A stretch of 64,000 nucleotides of DNA, taken from NCBI RefSeq assembly GCF_963662255.1, contig NC_085049.1, positions 50,848,837 to 50,912,836 of the forward strand, given 5' to 3'. Position 1 is the stretch's first letter. Each line of letters opens with the position of its first letter. Below are positions 50,743-60,090 of the stretch, one piece after another. Position numbers and translations under genes: made by a program. Under the pieces are notes generated by a model. That model was not told where the DNA came from. It was given only the letters and a program-made list of their open reading frames with translations, and did no database searches. The stretch is from Cinclus cinclus. Taxonomy: Eukaryota > Chordata > Aves > Passeriformes > Cinclidae.

Positions 50743-51583
50743 AATAGCAACCCATGTCCTCAGCAGAGCTGACCTATGCTTTTTTTGGGTGGAAATACTT
50801 GGAGACTCTGCCCAGCAGAGTTGGATGATTCTCAAGAATCTTCTCTTCAGGGCACAAGAATTCTCCACCCTTTTGTGCAGGAAGGCAAACAAGTATGGTA
50901 GAAAAGCAGCATGGATGAAGACAGAATTCTAAACTGAAGCAATATAAAGCTATTTTTGAATACACAGTTGGTGAGACAGCTACGGGACAATAGGACCCTA
51001 ATGGGAGAGTACAGAAAGGCAAGATTTATGAAGAGGCAGCCTTATATTACTAGAGGTGTTCTTCATGGGCAAATAGGTGATGCTATTTAATGTCTTTCAC
51101 TAACAGGTAGAATGACTAGATGAAAAGTGCCTTCGGAAGTTTATGGATGACGCCAAATGGGGAGCAGTACTTGATGTGTTGGAGGAAAAAAGTGACCATC
51201 CAAAAGGATTTCAGTGTGCTGGGGAAAATGGACTAACAGAGACCTCATGAAATGTAGCAATTATTGGAGTGGAACAAGCCCTTGCAAGAGAAAGGTCCTA
51301 AGTGGACTGAAAGCAGCTTTGAGGGAAAGGCGCGGCAATTCCTGGTGGCCACGACTTGCTGCTGAGTCAGCAGCGCACCCTGGGGCGCTGAGCGGTAACT
51401 GCTCACTGAGAGAGCGCAGACTGCAGGGCGAGGGGACGGATTACCCCACAGAAACTATCCCAACCTGCTTGGCACCTGAAAACAGGTTTTCAGTGCTGCA
51501 TTCAAATTTAGGCTTCCTAGTACAAGAAAGGTATCCACGAACTGGAGAAATACTAGTAGAGTTACAAAGGTGGCTGGAGAATG
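50743..51583 (+). mobile_element. Decayed CR1 LINE, start of RT region then C-terminal RT region
   Basis: This continues the host CR1. GGGCACAAGAATTCTCCACCC, TTGTGCAGGAAGGCAAACAAGTATGG and AAGCAGCATGGATGAAG mark the linker before the reverse transcriptase. Then, after loss of most of the RT core between about 51040 and 51120, GGAAGTTTATGGATGACGCCAAA marks the RT catalytic FxDD-motif region. Translation of the following frame gives WTNRDLMKCSN, a clear CR1 C-terminal RT motif. The rest (GACTGCAGGGCGAGGGGACGG, AGTACAAGAAAGG, GAACTGGAGAAA) follows the CR1 order. The region is GC- and CpG-richer than its surroundings because it descends from GC-rich CR1 sequence. The 142-codon frame at 51214-51642 is this remnant, not a gene. 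Confidence 0.82.
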
Positions 51584-51812
51584 GAATCATAGAATGGTTT
51601 AGGCTGGAAAAGAACTTTATGATAACCAAGTTCAACCATTAACCCAGCACTAAATCCATCACTGAACCATGTCCCTCAGTGCTACATCCACGTTTCTGTT
51701 AAATACCTTCAGGAAAGATAACCAAACCGCTTCCCTTGACAGCCTGTTCCAGTGCCTGACAACCCTCCTGAAAAGAGTTCAAAAAAATAGGTGAGTTTTT
51801 CTTTCTTCTTTT
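51584..51812 (-). mobile_element. CR1 LINE 3' end inserted antisense into older CR1
   Basis: The plus strand shows an antisense CR1 tail: GAATCATAGAATGGTTTAGGCTGG, AAAAGAACTTTATGATAACCAAG, TTCAACCATTAACCCAGCAC, then GACAGCCTGTTCCAGTGCCTGACAACCCTCC. The host plus-strand CR1 is interrupted exactly here and resumes with CAGCCTGAGGAAG. The tail end is well preserved, so this copy is younger than its host. Confidence 0.88.
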
Positions 51813-52043
51813 CAGCCTGAGGAAGTAAGGTTAGTGTAGACTTGTTGCTACATTCAACTACCTAATAGATTGTTGCAAAGAAGAGAAAGACATGTTCCTC
51901 TCAGAAGCACACAGAGAAAATACAGTGTTGGGCAAGACCCTCAGCAATCTGGTCAAACATCAAACTTCACCCTGATGTCAGCGGGGCCGTCGATCAGGTG
52001 GGATCCAGGAACACCTTCCAATCTAATTTATTCGGTGATTTTA
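51813..52043 (+). mobile_element. Decayed CR1 LINE, terminal 3' part
   Basis: The host CR1 resumes after the antisense insertion: GCCTGAGGAAGTAAGGTTAG, TACATTCAACTACCTAATAGATTG, then CTCAGCAATCTGGTCAAACATC, GCGGGGCCGTCGATCAGGTGGGATCC, AACACCTTCCAATCTAATTTATTCGGTGATTTT at the tail. Together with 49600-51583 this represents one old element of about 2.1 kb net length with an internal deletion in the RT region. Confidence 0.82.
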
Positions 52044-55000
52044 AATTATAGAAACCAATATCTATTGAACAGATCTTAAGTTTCAGTGATTCCTGTTACA
52101 GCAATAAGGGCAGAAATGTTAACGTTTAAGAACAGAAGGAATGTTAGCTATTTTTACTTTCTTTATTCATGTTTTAGCTTCTAGACTTTTCCAGCTGTGA
52201 TTTTATGTGCTTATCTAAAGGTTTCAGTTTTCTTAAACCATACTATGCATAAAATTCTGAGAGTTAAATTTCTCTTTCATAAAGGAAATTGTGTTCCTTG
52301 GAGGGTCAGGTCTACTGAACATATCTAAACTCACATAAAATACATTTCTTCAAGATGCAGATTTTTAAAGCTTTAGATCTGTATATATTGTCTAGCTGAA
52401 CTTGGCACAACTTACGCCTCATAAAACCATAATGGTGTTATTTCATTTTTTCCTATGCAGTATGTGTGAATGTGTTCTATTTCTTGGTAAAATTCTGTTT
52501 TTCCATTCTGCTCTGTGGGACATACCTGTGGAACAAATATTAGTTTAATTCTACAATATAAAGGAAAAAATGATAAAAACAGATCAGCAATAAGCTATAG
52601 TAATCACTGTAATGTGTTTTATGCTTTCAAATTGCTTCTGGTTTATCAGCCAGTGAAGTTATGGATAGAATAGTATCTGTTGTTTTTGGTGTTGGACTTC
52701 TGCTCTGAACATACATTGAAGAACAGACAGTTATTAGAATGAGAAGCTGCTCATAAAAGCATCTCAGAATACCTCTTGCCATTTAACCAAATAACTACTA
52801 ACAATTAATCAATATTCAGAGTATTGTTTAAAATCAAGGCTAACCTGGACTCTTTCTTTTTTCCAGTGAACATTATAAATGCATTAGCAATATAGAACTA
52901 AGAGAATGCATTAGATAGTCCCTGTGATGACAACATATACACTTATGACAAATTATGCCAATTCTCAGGCATGTAATTGTCTAAACCCTACTTTTGTGCT
53001 ATCAGAAATTGGGAAAGACAGTCATGGCAAGAGAAAAACCTTAATGTCTTCTTCTTTTTTCAGCGATTCTGAGTCCTGCTTCAACACACAGCCCTTTCAG
53101 GTAATGCTTATATTGCACATTTTTCATAAAAGAAAAGAAATTTGTTCACTTATTTAGCATTTATTTTCCCTTTCATTTACTTTCTGCCTTTGGCATTATG
53201 TTCACTTCCCTCCCTGCTTTATTTTTTTTCCCCTGGTATCATATTATATAGCTCAGGTTTGGTTTGTTTTTGCTTTTAAGAGGAGAGACTACAATAAATT
53301 ATCCTTTAATTCCTTTATTCTTTATTGGGCTGAGAGAGAGGGAGGAGAAGGGGAAGTAATTGATGTGTTAACATTCATTTAGTATCCAGGTCACTGCTAC
53401 TAAATGAGTTTTAAAATTACAAACCCTAAGGCATTGAGCACTTACAAAATAAAATGGAGAAAATAGCATAATAATATATACCATTGCCAGGTTAAAAAGA
53501 TAATAAAATGGTTTCTATATTGTCATCAAAAATGGAACGAGAATTTTACTCTATGCTTTTGCAAGACTAATATATGCAAATGTTATTATACTGGGGTCTT
53601 GCAAAAAGGTAATAGCTGTGTTTGTATAACGTAAATTTCACCTTCATTCAGACAACACTGCAATGAGATGCATTTCACATGACACACAATGACCATATTC
53701 TAAAATCTAAACAGCATCACTGGACAGGGAAAATTTGTTTGGTACTTAGTAGATGGGAACAAAAATACTCATTAGGGATTCTGCCAGATGTATCTGTGAT
53801 CACTTCATTATGCATTGTTTGGAAAAGAAATATTCTCATAATTTATGAATTTATTGATCCAGAAATTTTTATTTCAGGGTTATTGTCACGGCTGTTTTAA
53901 TAATTGGAACTAACTCTCTGTCAGTGTTTTCACAGCCTGGATGTAATTTAATTTACATTATACTAAACTTTAAAAGACTGAAAGTACAGCCTTGAAACCT
54001 TCTTGTAGGTTTCCATTAAAAAAAAATCTAAGATGGGAAAATATGCTAGGAATAAGAAAAATGAAGTGAGAGAGATATGATAGAGTACAAAACAGTGAAG
54101 GGGAGGAAAGGTTGTAGGGGTGGGGGAAAGCAGCATTTGGCTGAACAGAAAAAGGATATAATTTATAATATATAATTAACCTCTGGAATTCCTTCCTTCA
54201 GGAGGAATGGCACAGCCTGTTAGAGATGTTGAGACTGTAGCTGACTTTAAATGAATCAGACATTTATGTGAGCCATGGGACTGTCCACAAAATTAACCAT
54301 AGGCTATTATTTTCTTTTTTATTATTATTCTGACATAGTTTCACTGATTCTGAGAATAAGCAGCCATCCAAGAGTGAAAAAATGCACTTCTTCTAAGAAA
54401 AGGTTGCTCTTTTTTCTTCAATTTTTCTTAGAGTTTCTCTTAAAGCATGTGGTAGTGGCCACTTGCAGAGAGGGGATATTGGAATTTTCAGAATCACTGA
54501 ATGTCCCAGGTTTGATAGTTTTTCTTGGTATATGACATATTTTCCATAAACCACTCAAGGATGGTTTATATTTGCATGGTGAAAACACCATTCAAACCCC
54601 TGTCCCCTGAGTCACTGCATTTGTAAAAATAGTCTGCATACCTAGTAGCTAAAAAGAACTCTGCAGAGCTAATAGTTCACACACCAATACTCTGGGGATG
54701 TGCTTTGCTGTGACTAGTTCCTTTAGGTGAGAAGTCACATTGTAAAGGGTGAAAGGGTCACCAGGGTCTGGAAATAGCTGAGTGAATTATTTCATGTATA
54801 GTCTCCTGGCATGAGAAAATGAAAGACTCCAGGAGCTCCCTGTAACAGATAGGAAACCAATTTGAGTAAAAGCTGCAAGTGGAACAGAGCTCTGACAAGT
54901 GCATGTTTTGTTACAGACTGACTTCTGTAGTTGTTTTTGTACAGCATAGTAGCATTAAGGAAAGAAAAAGAAAGAACAAAAATAACTTAATATATGTAGC

Positions 55001-55860
55001 ATGCAGGCTTTAAGTGATGCCACTGGAATTTTTTAAATTATCATCCTGGAAGTGAGTGAGGAGACATGGAAGTTTTTGAAGTCGAAAAAGTGTGCTAGAA
55101 TGTCACTGTTAGGTCAAATCAGATTTAGCAAACATTAAAATTATTTGGCCAACTCCTGCTTCATCATCCTTAGTGGCCACATGTGTCCTTAGACCAATTG
55201 CTGCAGTGTGTAGTGCCTCTCCACCCCACTGAGTCTCTGCAACCAAAAGGAAAAGCAAAAGGACTGTGGTGTGGAGTGGTGAAGAGGTGCTGGTGTCAGT
55301 GTGTCAGGGTGCAATCCCAAACAAGATTCTGGACTGCACTCTACAGCTTCTGCCCACTGCTTGACATTATGAGAGGGTCCTTTCCCTTCTGCCCAATCCT
55401 ACCAGTGCTCACTCCAACACCCAATTCACTGAGGATGAGCATACATGAGATATGCATATCTGCTTAATTAGGTGTATTATGTGACAACTTCTAAATTGAA
55501 ATTACTGTGCTGTAGAGTCAATGTCAAACCTTAGCTCAGCTAGCACTTAAATAGTGTAATAATTTTGGTTTTATTTCTGCAAATGGGTCATTTACTGACC
55601 ACTTGCTTTGCCTCTGCAAATTATTCTTGACTTAGCTTTCAGATAGTAATATATAAAATTTCACCCACCCATCACACATTTTTGTCTGAGAAAGTCATTT
55701 GACTCCTGTTATTATTAGTGGAAGGAAAGCAACTGTTTGTGATATGTATTTCTGTTATAAAACCTAAATCTAAAGCAGGTCAGGTGATTCACAATGCAGA
55801 AAAAGTTTATTTTTCCTCCATTGACTATAAAAGTATTCCACGTAGCTAACGCAGAGTCAC
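52044..55860. other. Unannotated AT-rich sequence
   Basis: About 3.8 kb with open frames of at most about 94 codons. It includes the candidate microexon at 53064-53100. The segment at 54170-54260 faintly recalls ancient CR1/L3 3' ends (CTCTGGAATTCCTTCC, ACATTTATGTGAG), but this is too weak to call. The segment around 55180-55440 is less AT-rich and not identified. Confidence 0.5.
53064..53100 (+). other. Candidate 37-nt microexon (hypothetical)
   Basis: A strong acceptor (a pyrimidine tract TCTTCTTCTTTTTT followed by CAG, ending at 53063) is followed after 37 nt by a good donor (CAG then GTAATG, from 53101). In one frame the segment reads DSESCFNTQPFQ without a stop. Thirty-seven is not a multiple of three, so inclusion would shift frame. 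Vertebrate neuronal genes with huge introns often carry such microexons, but no host gene is identified and chance splice-site pairs are common in 64 kb. Confidence 0.2.
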
Positions 55861-55920
55861 CTTAAGGTACTGGAAGGCTGCAATTAGGTTTCCTCAAAGC
55901 CTCCACTTCTCCAGAACAGG
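55861..55920 (-). mobile_element. CR1 LINE internal fragment (about 60 bp)
   Basis: The plus-strand antisense motif CTTAAGGTACTGGAAGGCTG, CAATTAGGTTTCCTCAAAGCC, TCCACTTCTCCAGAACAG is a well-known stretch of the CR1 ORF2 C-terminus read backwards. The fragment ends abruptly on both sides, which is unusual for CR1 (normally anchored at its 3' end) and implies later deletion. Confidence 0.85.
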
Positions 55921-58900
55921 AGAAATGTAACAAATTGCACTGGAAAAATGAGAGGGATAGTGTTTTTGGGGTTTTTTTTTCTGTCTGAGAAAGTACTCTG
56001 CAAGATGCTGGACTAATTAGAGTCCAAGTATGCTATTCCTTTTGAGAACAGGCCTTTGTTTATGTAGTGGACCTAGTTATTACCATGAGTGTTCTACTGA
56101 TGAGTGGTCCAGTGAGAAAACTCCTTTATCCATTTACATGGGAGAAGGCATTTTTCTGAAATATTTTGTCATAGGAACCGATATATTTTCTCTTGCTGAT
56201 GTGTTTCAGAGGACTTCTCTACAAATCCTATGATTAAGCCTTGGTTTTGTCACTAATAAAAGAGGGATATCAACACTTGTTTTCTTAAAAGACTTAGTTA
56301 TTGTGCCAGATTGAGATGCCACACTATAGCATAGTGTGGAGACAATAAACTTGAGGTTTAAAATATTAATCAATACGATTTATCCATCTACCATCTATCT
56401 TATATTCATCTATGATCTATCCATACTAGTGCTTCTCAAGATTAAATATTCTGTAGATGGAAATAATTAGTACAAAATATCAAATGATTGCATCTAGCTC
56501 TTGATTACATGCTTACTGTAAGGGCTTTAACAGAACTAATCAAATGGAAAAAATCTCTAAGAGAGCTTAGAGGTCAGCTTGAAATAGTGTACTGATCAGT
56601 GCAAGTTCTCTGAAAAACATGTTTATCAAAGAGGTACCTTCTTTACCTTAAATAGTTGATATCAAAATGAAATCAACAAATAAAAGTAAGAATAACGACA
56701 ATGAAATCAGAAAGCTCTTTGCTATTGCAAACAATTTTGGTAATTTCATCACACAATTTTGTGATTTTCATCTTTTCAGTATTCTCATCTTTTGTTTATC
56801 TCTGAATGGCCTTATGACAGCAGTCACGACCTATGATCACAGTCACTTTGGAAGAATATAGGGGACTGACCCCATCACCAGCTCATTAGGAAACTACTAA
56901 CTTGGCCTGCCTTTCCTACTGTCTCCTTGATGGATGCTGACACATTGTTTTCTAGTCCACTGCAGAATAGAATGACCCAGTCCCATTTAGAAAATCCTTC
57001 TTCATCACAATTCTTATTAGAAGAAATGTGATAAAACCTCATAAAAATCCCTAAAGAACCCATAAAATGCAGCCTGATTTTTGTTGATATCCTGTGACAG
57101 CTCTGCTGCAAGCTAACCTGTTTCAGATGTGATGATGCAAGACTAAAACTAACAATCTTTTTAGGAATTATACCACTGCTGTCCAACTACATGTGGCTAA
57201 GAATGTTACCCACTCCACTAGTGGCTGCTCCTCTCATTCTAGCCCTGCAACATGAAATTATGGATTTCCATGTTGCAATGATCTCTGTTTCAGTCCAAAA
57301 TATCTTAAACCATAGGATCCCAATATCTTACATTTTAAGATGATGTGTACACCAATATTATTGCCTATAATCTTTTTTAGGTGCAATGAGGATCATCTCC
57401 AAAAAATGAGTGAAATTAAATTTTTTATTTTCTTATTACTGAAGTGATAGTATGAGTACTAATACTGAGATATACAAGCAATGTTTCTTGGATTTATGTG
57501 ATTTTTGATAGAATTAATTAATGTTCATGGTCACTGTCTGATTTAAAACCCATCCAGACATATTTTAACTTCCATGACATAATGTGACATGTGATTGTAA
57601 TAACAGTTGTGTGGCATGAATCTGTCCATTATGCAGTTGCTACATCATCCTTTTCACAGGCAAAACCTTCTGCGGTGGTATTTGGCTGTGGTGCTAATAG
57701 GAATCCCTCCACCATTGCCATTGCTCTTCATTCTCACAGATTTGATATAATACTAATAGTTTCATTTATAAAGTTATTTTCTTCCTTTGCCCTTTCAAAA
57801 CACAACCAGCATGAAGAAAAATAACTAAATCAAAACTTGCTAAATTTGGGAGAAAGGAGACATCTGTGTGCATGTCAAGTAAAGAAAATGACATGGTAAC
57901 CCAGAAAATAATGAAAGGGAGAACAAAGATATGAAAGACCATGTAAATTAAAACAGGAACAGGATAAATTAGTCATTGACCTAAAGTGGCATGTGTCACA
58001 GAGATTTTGTTCTTGCACTTCTACTATGTTGTTCATAATTTTAACTTTGCTGTTCAGCTATTTTTGCTTATAATGAAATTTTATCTTACCCTATTTCAAT
58101 TTTTGTATGAGGAAGTGTTAAAATACATTGCCAATGAATATATATTCTCATTATTTTTATGTATGTTGAGATATGATAAGAAGACACATTCTTTAATTTC
58201 TGCAGGTTGAAAAATAGTAGTAAAAGGGAATTTATTCACATGTAAGTGGCTTTCCAAGTGATAGAGCTGACTGTAATTTCCAGTTATGCACATGCATTAG
58301 ATATTGTAGACCAAGATAATATCCCATATTGTCTGTGATGATTGCCTTCATTTCTGTCATCTGTTTGAAGAACTTTTAGCAGTCTTAGTGACAACACTGG
58401 CAGGGGAAAAATGGTTTCCCAAAGTTTTTGTCTTTGAAATTTTGATAATAAAAATAAAAAAAGGCCAAGCATCAACTGTCTTCCAGTAAAATATAATGGA
58501 AAACAAAACAACGACTGAGTGGCCTCTTTTTCCAGTGTATATTTTTGACAGTTAGTATTGCTAGTATTACAACACCATCTAGGTATATTCAGTGATATAT
58601 TCAGCGATGCATTCAAGACCCATTTTTTCAAAATTCTCAAGTCTTTGTTATAGATATCTTACTGTCTAAATGCTTGTATTTTCCTCCAATGGCTATACTC
58701 TGTCATGCTGCTATAAAACTGAGCTGTCAGCGTTTAGCTGATGCCTGAAAATTTGTATTTAAAATTACTTTGTTGTTATGTCATTATAACTTACTGTGTA
58801 GAAATGTCCCAAATAAGGTGAAGGGTGGTGGGAGGGTAGGGAAGAAGGGGGACAGTTAGGAAGGAGTTTGTCTGATTTGCCAGAGATCACTTATCTGAAA

Positions 58901-59125
58901 GGGAAGGATAAAGAGTGAAGGATGAAGAACGAGGCAAAACTGGTTGCTGTAAGGCTGATGTGCAGGGTCTGCTGGAACCACTGACCTCACATCCTTCTGA
59001 CCATCAGCTGTAGTAAATCAAAGTAATGCAAGACTATGAGATGAAGATTGTGGCTTCAGTTTGGATTCCTCACTCCTGACAAAGCAGCCACTTCTGTCTA
59101 TCTATTGCCTATCTACTCCTCCATC
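55921..59125. other. Unannotated AT-rich sequence
   Basis: About 3.2 kb. The longest frame is about 118 codons (58284-58640, minus), with no recognised domain. There is an imperfect ATCTA/CCATC tract at about 56383-56428 and a purine-rich stretch at about 58806-58935. No gene or repeat family was recognised. Confidence 0.55.
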
Positions 59126-59187
59126 ACTTTAGTAAAGTTGCCATCACTTCTGATGGCAATTACTTAATTACTTTCCCAGTAATTAAG
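59126..59187. repeat. Second cluster of three adjacent inverted repeats
   Basis: Three perfect inverted repeats lie end to end in 62 bp. They are ACTTTA / TAAAGT (59126-59131 and 59133-59138), TTGCCATCA / TGATGGCAA (59138-59146 and 59151-59159, 4-nt loop CTTC) and CTTAATTACT / AGTAATTAAG (59163-59172 and 59178-59187, 5-nt loop). No known RNA or transposon is recognised. The arrangement resembles the cluster at 2103-2206, though the sequences differ. Confidence 0.75.
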
Positions 59188-59336
59188 GAGTCAGCCTTGA
59201 AAGAGCCTTTAGTCTCTCCTGTGCCAAAAATTGTGTAAACTGTGTTAAGAATGTATTATTTTAATATTTCTTTTGTCAATGTGTGTCTTAAAATTTGCTG
59301 GTTAATTTTCTGTATTACCAGCGCTCATTTTATGGA

Positions 59337-59443
59337 AAGATAGATAGACAGATAGATAGATAGAAAGACATAGATATAGACATATAGATATAGATAATAT
59401 AAATATAGATATAGATAGATATAGATAGATATAGATATATAGC
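59337..59443. repeat. (GATA)n / (AGATAT)n microsatellite
   Basis: TAGA/GATA tetranucleotide units with CAGA interruptions grade into AGATAT hexanucleotides. It is a typical variable microsatellite. Confidence 0.95.
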
Positions 59444-59596
59444 AAAAGTCATATGATGTTCAGTCATTTCATAAAGTGACTGTAGCAGGAATTAAGAGAT
59501 AGCAGGCTTTGGTTGGCATAGAGTTAATTTTCTTCTGGGTAGCTAGTACAGTGCTCTGTTTTTGATTTAATATGGAAATATGTTGATGCCACACTG

Positions 59597-59651
59597 ATCA
59601 TAGTATTATTTCGGTTGGAAAAGACCTTTAAGATTACCGAGTCCAACCATT
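59597..59651 (-). mobile_element. CR1 LINE 3' tail (about 55 bp) nested in LTR family B
   Basis: The antisense CR1 terminus ATCATAGTATTATTTCGG, TTGGAAAAGACC, TTTAAGATTACCGAGTCCAACCATTG sits inside the LTR, between CACACTGAT and GTTTCATGTTTGAGTTGTTCAGTAGTGC. Those two LTR motifs are contiguous in copy 1 (CATACTGATGTTTTAG). It is extremely 5'-truncated and younger than the LTR. Confidence 0.85.
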
Positions 59652-59937
59652 GTTTCATGTTTGAGTTGTTCAGTAGTGCTTGCCCTTTCCAATTTCCATG
59701 CTCTGTCAGTAAGAAGGTGCACAAGAAGCTGGGAGGGAGCGTGGCCAGGACAGATGACCCAAAATGGCCAAAGTGACATTCCAAACCATAGAACTTCATG
59801 TTCATTGTAGAAATAGGAGAGCCATTCCCTGCTCAGGAATGGACTGGGTCAGTGGCTCATGAGCAGTTTTATTGTGCCTCACTATTCCTGTCCCACTTTC
59901 AGTTAGCTCCCTTTACACCATTGTTCTTACTGTTATT

Positions 59938-59976
59938 ATTGCTATTGCTATTGCTATCGCTATCGCTATCATTATT
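59938..59976. repeat. TATTGC/TATCGC hexamer array
   Basis: About five hexamer units (CTATTG, CTATCG) flanked by ATT/ATC trinucleotides, within LTR family B. In translation it gives Ile-Ala repeats on one frame, an artefact. Confidence 0.9.
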
Positions 59977-60090
59977 ATCATTTTCTTCTCTCAACCTATG
60001 GATTTCACCTTTTTCAGATTTTTCTCCCCATCTCAACAGAGGCATAGGATACTAAGTGATTTGTATGATATCAGAAAGCAAAGGGCTAGT

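Larger units (their letters stand above)
59503..60090 (+). mobile_element. ERVL-like solo LTR family B (copy 2)
   Basis: It shares the family B order with 5468-6040. It has GGCATAGAGTTAATTTTCTTCTGGG and AGTGCTCTGTTTTTGATTTAATATGG, then GTTGATGCCACACTGAT, CCATGCTCTGTCAG, CAAGAAGCTGGGAGGG, GCCAGGACAGATGACCCAAAATGGCCAAAGTGACATTCC, CTCTCAACCTATGG and TCTCCCCATCTCAACAG. The position normally held by an ATT-type simple repeat in this LTR is filled by a TATTGC/TATCGC hexamer array (59938-59970). The 3' end is eroded, so the end coordinate is approximate. The LTR is interrupted by a short CR1 tail (59597-59651). The open frames within it are incidental. Confidence 0.85.

Noticed and set aside
51340..51450. 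CpG-rich patch that could be a CpG-island promoter
   Set aside because: It follows the CR1 consensus order throughout, so its GC content is inherited from the LINE.
51214..51642. 142-codon plus-strand frame
   Set aside because: It encodes a decayed CR1 reverse transcriptase C-terminus (WTNRDLMKCSN) and then runs into an antisense CR1 tail. It is a LINE remnant, not a gene.
54170..54260. Possible ancient CR1/L3-type 3' end
   Set aside because: Only two short motifs match loosely, so it is too weak to annotate without a profile search.
59337..59443. CRISPR-like regular repeat
   Set aside because: It is a GATA microsatellite with no unique spacers, in a vertebrate nuclear context.
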